Assembly (NCBI GenBank): GCA_045658315.1
Contig: JAZOUV010000046.1
Span: 1-18,947, forward strand
Direction of reading: 5' to 3'
Length of the DNA: 18,947 bases
DNA from: RGIG1995 sp045658315
Lineage (GTDB): Bacteria > Bacillota > Clostridia > Oscillospirales > CAG-272
Positions 15,793 through 18,947 of the stretch are shown one piece after another. The position numbers and the translations under genes are program-made. The notes beneath the pieces were generated by a model that was not told where the DNA came from, searched no databases, and was given only the letters and a program-made list of their open reading frames with translations. Positions within the stretch are counted from its first letter, which is position 1; every line of letters begins with the position of its first letter.

Positions 15793-17616
15793 TCATAAAC
15801 TATAATAAAATTCTTTTATCTTTTTAGCCATAAGCTCACGACGATCCTCAAGGAACCTCTCGTAATCCGTATATGACATTTTACAAGCTTCAAAAGGAAT
15901 ACAGTTCGCCTCAAGGTTAGCTTTCAGTGCATTGAGTTCAGTGATTGAACCGCATTCAACAATCTTAGTTTCACACTGTTTCAATGCTTTTGCAAAATAT
16001 TCACAAGGGGCTTGTTTGCCTATTGATTTGTTAACCTGCGTATCGAGATAAGCGTAGTTTGCATCTTGATTATAAAGGTTCTTATTGAATCCATTTGATT
16101 TGAGATATTCTTTCGGGAAAATGTGGTGTACATCACCGGCGATTTCAATTAAATCTCTTACCGTTATATTGTTAGACAGCAAGGACAAATCATTGTTAGC
16201 AACCTGAGCTGCGAGATAAACGAGGTATGTAGGATTGATAGTTGAGGTGTATGCCAAATCTTGAACAACCTTTACCTCCCAGAAATTATCCGAAAGAAGG
16301 GCAGCTTCCATATCTTCAAGTGTTTTAACAACGCCTACTTCATTTATTTTACGAATATCCCTATAAAATGCAGTTTCAGGAGATGAACTGTATCTACCTG
16401 TAAGCACAGAAAGAACATACCATTTTTGAACAATCTTTTTAATTTCACTAACACTAACTTCTTTACTTATTGAAAGTCTTAAGTACAGTGCATATGCAAA
16501 ATCAAGAGCCATATAAGAATTAACCAGTTTTTCAGAAACAAATCCAGCTCCCTTAATTGCTAACATAAATTGCTCAAAATTATTCTTGTTTATTACATTA
16601 AGGACACCTTGCTTTAATTTTGCAAAAGTTTCTTCAATGATTTCAGATTTATATTCTCTTGTTTCAAAATCTCTACCTGAAAGCAGACTTACAAGGTCTG
16701 CAAGTTTTGCTCTTGGATACATATGCATAAATGCAACACGAAGAATATCATCACATTCTGGATCATAAACAGTTTCTTTATCATCTTTGAGCCATGAAAG
16801 TTTGTTGATATATTCGGAATTCGCAAAATCTGTGTCGTTTTCTTTGATATAGCTATAGAAAGAAGGTTCAACACAAAGATGAGCAAAATAATCAATTGCC
16901 TTGCGAAGAGCGTTACCACCATGTTCTTCATCGGATGCAATCTTAGACATGACAAAGTCACCCTGACTTAATGCAGTTCCTTTAGAATTTATTCGGATAA
17001 ATATATCTGTAACAATATCAATATCAAGATTATCTGAAAGCTCGATAACACCAATAAGACGGTTTGCGATTGATGTAAGATTGCTAAGTATTTCTCCAAG
17101 TGTTTCGGGATCCATATCAGGGTTATCAGTGCAATACTGATTGATGAATGAGAACTGTTTGAAACCGGGTTTGAAAATTTCAGCCACATCCGGAATCCAC
17201 TTTTTGCCTTTCAAATGGCTCTGGTCCTGTACTGCAAAGATTTCCGCATCTTTGTCTTCAGAAAGCGCTTCAAAGGGGTTAAATGCAATTTTTATGCGAT
17301 CCTTTTTATAGCTTGCGTTAATAACAGGGATGCCGGCAATGGCAGTCATCAAAGCTGTCACTCTTTGCTGACCGTCAATCAAAATCTTTTTTCCCGAAGA
17401 AACTGTTCCATCTTTTAACTTTACATTTGGATTTTTCCAAACGATTAAGTAACCAGTAGGATATCCTTTATATAACGAATCTAATAAATCACGAACTTGT
17501 GTTTTTTTCCAAACAAAGGGTCTTTGAATTTCCGGAATAGCAATATCACCGGATGCAATAAGACCAAGTATTGCACCTACACTTAATGTATTGGGGTTAT
17601 ATTTTTCAATTAACAT
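15793..17616 (-). CDS. DUF262/DUF1524 nuclease, GmrSD-like
   Basis: A 607-residue fusion of the DUF262 (ParB/Srx-like NTPase) and a C-terminal HNH-type domain related to DUF1524, the plan of GmrSD Type IV restriction enzymes and similar defence nucleases. N-terminal motifs: IQRPFVWKKTQV at 30-41 and LIDGQQRVTAL at 79-89, both hallmark DUF262 blocks. Further on, IFIRINSKGTALSQGDFVMS is another conserved block. The C-terminal HHIFPKEYL at 497-505 followed by VNKSIG near 528-533 gives the His-His...Asn pattern of the HNH fold. The ATG at 17616 has AAAGGAG 7 bases upstream. It is the second gene of the operon, 43 bases after the regulator and 23 before hsdM. The known relatives cut modified or phage DNA. 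Here it may instead assist the Type I enzyme. Confidence 0.88.
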   Translation of the reverse strand: MLIEKYNPNTLSVGAILGLIASGDIAIPEIQRPFVWKKTQVRDLLDSLYKGYPTGYLIVWKNPNVKLKDGTVSSGKKILIDGQQRVTALMTAIAGIPVINASYKKDRIKIAFNPFEALSEDKDAEIFAVQDQSHLKGKKWIPDVAEIFKPGFKQFSFINQYCTDNPDMDPETLGEILSNLTSIANRLIGVIELSDNLDIDIVTDIFIRINSKGTALSQGDFVMSKIASDEEHGGNALRKAIDYFAHLCVEPSFYSYIKENDTDFANSEYINKLSWLKDDKETVYDPECDDILRVAFMHMYPRAKLADLVSLLSGRDFETREYKSEIIEETFAKLKQGVLNVINKNNFEQFMLAIKGAGFVSEKLVNSYMALDFAYALYLRLSISKEVSVSEIKKIVQKWYVLSVLTGRYSSSPETAFYRDIRKINEVGVVKTLEDMEAALLSDNFWEVKVVQDLAYTSTINPTYLVYLAAQVANNDLSLLSNNITVRDLIEIAGDVHHIFPKEYLKSNGFNKNLYNQDANYAYLDTQVNKSIGKQAPCEYFAKALKQCETKIVECGSITELNALKANLEANCIPFEACKMSYTDYERFLEDRRELMAKKIKEFYYSL

Positions 17617-17659
17617 ACTATTTCTCCTTTAAACTATCTTGTACAACATACAAAAATAT

Positions 17660-17872
17660 TTATTGGTTTTCTTCCACAACAAATTCCATAATATCATCCA
17701 CACCGCAATCGAGGGCTTTGCAGATTTTACCAAGAGTTTCGACGGTAACGTTTTCGCCCTTGCTCATTTTTGTGATTGTGTAGTTGCTGATATCAGCGAC
17801 CTTTGCAAGGTCCTTTTTCTTCATATCGTGATCGATCAGAAGCTTCCATAATTTCTTATAACTTACAGACAT
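17660..17872 (-). CDS. XRE/Cro-type operon regulator
   Basis: A 70-residue single-domain DNA-binding protein of the Cro/C1 helix-turn-helix class. The helix-turn-helix spans about residues 17-45 (KKDLAKVADISNYTITKMSKG), followed by the typical TVETLGKICKALDCGVDDI dimer/core helix segment. There is no second domain, as in restriction-system controller (C) proteins, which have a similar size. The ATG at 17872 has GAGGTG 7 bases upstream. It is the first gene of the leftward defence operon. Its promoter lies inside a perfect 13-bp inverted repeat that also touches the ribosome site. Auto-repression, giving delayed and limited expression of the whole RM operon, is the likely role. The binding itself is inferred. 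Confidence 0.9.
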   Translation of the reverse strand: MSVSYKKLWKLLIDHDMKKKDLAKVADISNYTITKMSKGENVTVETLGKICKALDCGVDDIMEFVVEENQ

Positions 17873-17884
17873 AATTACACCTCA

Positions 17885-17921
17885 GAAAGAATATAATTTT
17901 ACTTCTATATTATATTCTTTC
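17885..17921. promoter_or_regulatory. Perfect 13-bp inverted repeat, likely XRE operator
   Basis: Arms GAAAGAATATAAT (17885-17897) and ATTATATTCTTTC (17909-17921) are exact reverse complements separated by 11 bases. Centre spacing of 24 bases places the arms about two helix turns apart. One arm covers the -10 box, and the other lies between the transcription start and the ribosome site of the xre gene. Confidence 0.75.
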
Positions 17922-17937
17922 CAAATAGCTTTTGCAA
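17909..17937 (-). promoter_or_regulatory. Main promoter of the defence operon
   Basis: On the minus strand, TTGCAA (17932-17937) and TATAAT (17909-17914) with a 17-base spacer. Transcription would start near 17902 and run left through xre and the RM cluster. The -10 box lies within the right arm of the inverted repeat, so bound regulator would block RNA polymerase. Confidence 0.8.
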
Positions 17938-18195
17938 GAAAAAATGAAGCGAAAACTAAATTTTAATTCAAAAGACCTATAATATGCATATGGAGATCCC
18001 TTTAACTAAAAGGGAATCGTGCAAAAATTATAAATTATATTACCTAAAATATATCGATATATATACTTTCCCTTATACATATAAATGACGAAAAACGTAA
18101 AATGTAACACATAAATATCTGTTTTTTCTAATGTTCTACGTTTTATACAATACAAAGCAATACAGATTGTGCAGTATTACAACATAAAACGACAA
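17938..18195. other. AT-rich noncoding spacer with short palindromes
   Basis: No coding frame of note. It holds several small inverted repeats: ATATGCATAT at 17982-17991; TCCCTTT/AAAGGGA at 17997-18015; the 14-base palindrome ATATATCGATATAT at 18049-18062; and AAAACGTA/TACGTTTT at 18092-18144 (36-base loop). They separate the tnpV side from the defence operon. They could be protein sites, remnants of an element end, or chance in AT-rich DNA. Confidence 0.5.
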
Positions 18196-18227
18196 AATCG
18201 GCAGAGAGATTATTCTCCCTGCCGATT
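18196..18227 (-). terminator. Hairpin terminator after tnpV
   Basis: Arms AATCGGCAG (18196-18204) and CTGCCGATT (18219-18227) pair perfectly. AGAG/CTCC bases extend the stem with a mismatch. It starts 8 bases after the tnpV stop, and on the minus strand it is followed by a modest T run (ATTTTG). It should isolate tnpV from the defence operon. Confidence 0.7.
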
Positions 18228-18234
18228 GCGGTAA

Positions 18235-18588
18235 TTAGCTATAAATCAGTTCTCTGTTCACGACTTCGGTTGCACGTTGGTGGATGTTGTTCATTCGCTG
18301 AACCCATTCGAGCTGATTATTTTCTTTAAGCTCTTCGGTGACGTTTTCTGCTTTTGCGATTTGTGTCACGAGGGTGTGGAACAGTTCTTCTGCCTGCTTG
18401 TCAATCTCTGCGAGGTGGCTCCAAAGTTTGCCTGCCGAGAAGAGCTGAGTGAAAAGCACCTGTTTGTTTTTCTGCAGATATAAACCGTGGGCTCGTCCCC
18501 ATTTACCGAGTCTGATTTCCTTCGCTTCGGTTGGTAAAGTGAGATTCGGGATTTTATAATCTCCTACCTGTCTGTAAGTGATGTTCAT
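18235..18588 (-). CDS. tnpV: TnpV-like mobile-element protein
   Basis: About 117 residues. NITYRQVGDYKIPNLTLP at the N-terminus, LGKWGRAHGLYL, LFSAGKLWSHLAEIDKQAEE in the middle and EWVQRMNNIHQRATEVVNREL at the end match my memory of TnpV proteins carried by Clostridial transposons (Tn4451 type) and integrative elements. The role of TnpV in transposition is not settled. There are no membrane segments. The ATG at 18588 has AGGAAGG about 9 bases upstream. The ATG at 18597 would touch the ribosome site, so the shorter form is preferred. It is not broken. It marks mobile DNA next to the defence island. The recombinase that should go with it is not in the window. Confidence 0.85.
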   Translation of the reverse strand: MNITYRQVGDYKIPNLTLPTEAKEIRLGKWGRAHGLYLQKNKQVLFTQLFSAGKLWSHLAEIDKQAEELFHTLVTQIAKAENVTEELKENNQLEWVQRMNNIHQRATEVVNRELIYS

Positions 18589-18696
18589 AATTTTCATCCT
18601 TCCTGTTTTTAATATGATATAAAAATTTTTAAAAATAAAAAATTGAAACGCAACTTGGAATTTATTTGTTTGTTGTAAGCTTCTTTTGTCTGGGGT

Positions 18697-18716
18697 GTTA
18701 GGGGGAAGCCCTTAAC
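18697..18716. repeat. GC-rich hairpin, possibly part of a transfer origin
   Basis: GTTAGGG and CCC(T)TAAC can fold into a short hairpin around GGAAG, embedded in a G-rich stretch (TGGGGTGTTAGGGGGAAG). Similar G-rich hairpins occur upstream of relaxase genes in Clostridial mobilisable elements. That link is from memory and weak, and no relaxase is visible in the window. Confidence 0.3.
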
Positions 18717-18828
18717 AAGCGGATGTGAGTACTCAAATCCAATGCTTGTTGAGACTGATGCCATGGCATAAAAGTCGAAACAAGCTCATTTGACCGTTCA
18801 CATCCAATGCTTGTTAAGACTGATGCCA
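18711..18828. repeat. 31-bp direct repeats plus an inverted partial copy
   Basis: Two direct copies, 18733-18763 and 18798-18828, match at 29 of 31 positions. They begin TCA(A/C)ATCCAATGC and end AGACTGATGCCA. Their starts are 65 bases apart. An inverted partial copy at 18711-18728 (CTTAACAAGCGGATGTGA) lacks the central AAT and can pair with the first direct copy. The layout suggests binding sites for a recombinase or relaxase, or iterons, upstream of tnpV. Confidence 0.65.
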
Positions 18829-18873
18829 CGCATTTTATAGTTTTAAACAGTTCACAATATTACGTGAAGGTTG

Positions 18874-18902
18874 TTGATATTTTTATCTTTTGCTGTTATA
18901 AT
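18874..18902 (+). promoter_or_regulatory. Rightward sigma-A promoter at window edge
   Basis: TTGATA (18874-18879) and TATAAT (18897-18902) on the plus strand with a 17-base spacer and a TG extension before the -10 box. Transcription would start near 18909 and leave the window, away from tnpV. The gene it serves is not visible. Confidence 0.6.
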
Positions 18903-18947
18903 ATTTCAAACTTTTGTGAGAAGGCTGCTCAGTATCTGCGCCAACAG

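Noticed and set aside
18711..18828. Integron attC sites or a CRISPR array
   Set aside because: The repeats resemble an attC core only loosely (the RYYYAAC/GTTRRRY cores do not fit), and two copies with a single 34-base gap do not make a CRISPR array; no cas or integron integrase gene is present.
18885..18947. Possible C-terminal end of a minus-strand gene entering from the right
   Set aside because: Two minus-strand frames are open over 45 to 60 bases, too short to choose between, and a strong plus-strand promoter lies across them.

Overview
The window looks like a low-GC, gut-type member of the Clostridia (Bacillota). The evidence is Shine-Dalgarno sequences of the AGGAG type, sigma-A promoters with near-consensus boxes, a TnpV-type mobile-element gene, and AT-rich noncoding DNA. 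Almost every gene lies on the minus strand, so transcription runs from right to left.

Left part (1-2300): a housekeeping uracil-salvage pair, uraA (uracil permease) followed by upp (uracil phosphoribosyltransferase, cut by the window start), with its own promoter. Just upstream is a consensus promoter that reads about 240 noncoding bases into a strong hairpin terminator. This looks like an independent small RNA of unassigned family.

Central part (2317-17872): one long defence cluster, probably a single operon starting at a small XRE/Cro-type regulator whose promoter is covered by a perfect 13-bp inverted repeat. In transcription order it holds: xre; a DUF262/HNH nuclease (GmrSD-like); hsdM; an unrecognised 493-aa protein with a PD-(D/E)xK-like signature; a 116-aa three-helix membrane protein; hsdS; a possible 29-aa micro-ORF; a two-helix membrane protein with a coiled coil; a DUF5677-like protein; a DUF4238 protein; hsdR; and, after a hairpin, a large ABC/SMC-like ATPase related to the RloC/PrrC-associated type. 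HsdM, HsdS and HsdR should form a complete Type I restriction-modification enzyme. The other genes are spliced between the hsd genes with short gaps or overlaps, and they look clearly more AT-rich than hsdR and hsdM. The locus therefore reads as a Type I system used as a scaffold for extra anti-phage or toxin-like modules. The most novel part is the nuclease-like and membrane-protein pair between hsdM and hsdS, together with the membrane/DUF5677/DUF4238 block between hsdS and hsdR.

Right part (17922-18947): an AT-rich spacer with short palindromes, then a tnpV gene with its terminator. Beyond it is noncoding DNA with a 31-bp direct repeat, an inverted partial copy, a GC-rich hairpin that could belong to a transfer origin, and a rightward promoter firing out of the window. 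This suggests that a mobile element adjoins or carries the defence island.

All family assignments are by eye. No database search was possible.
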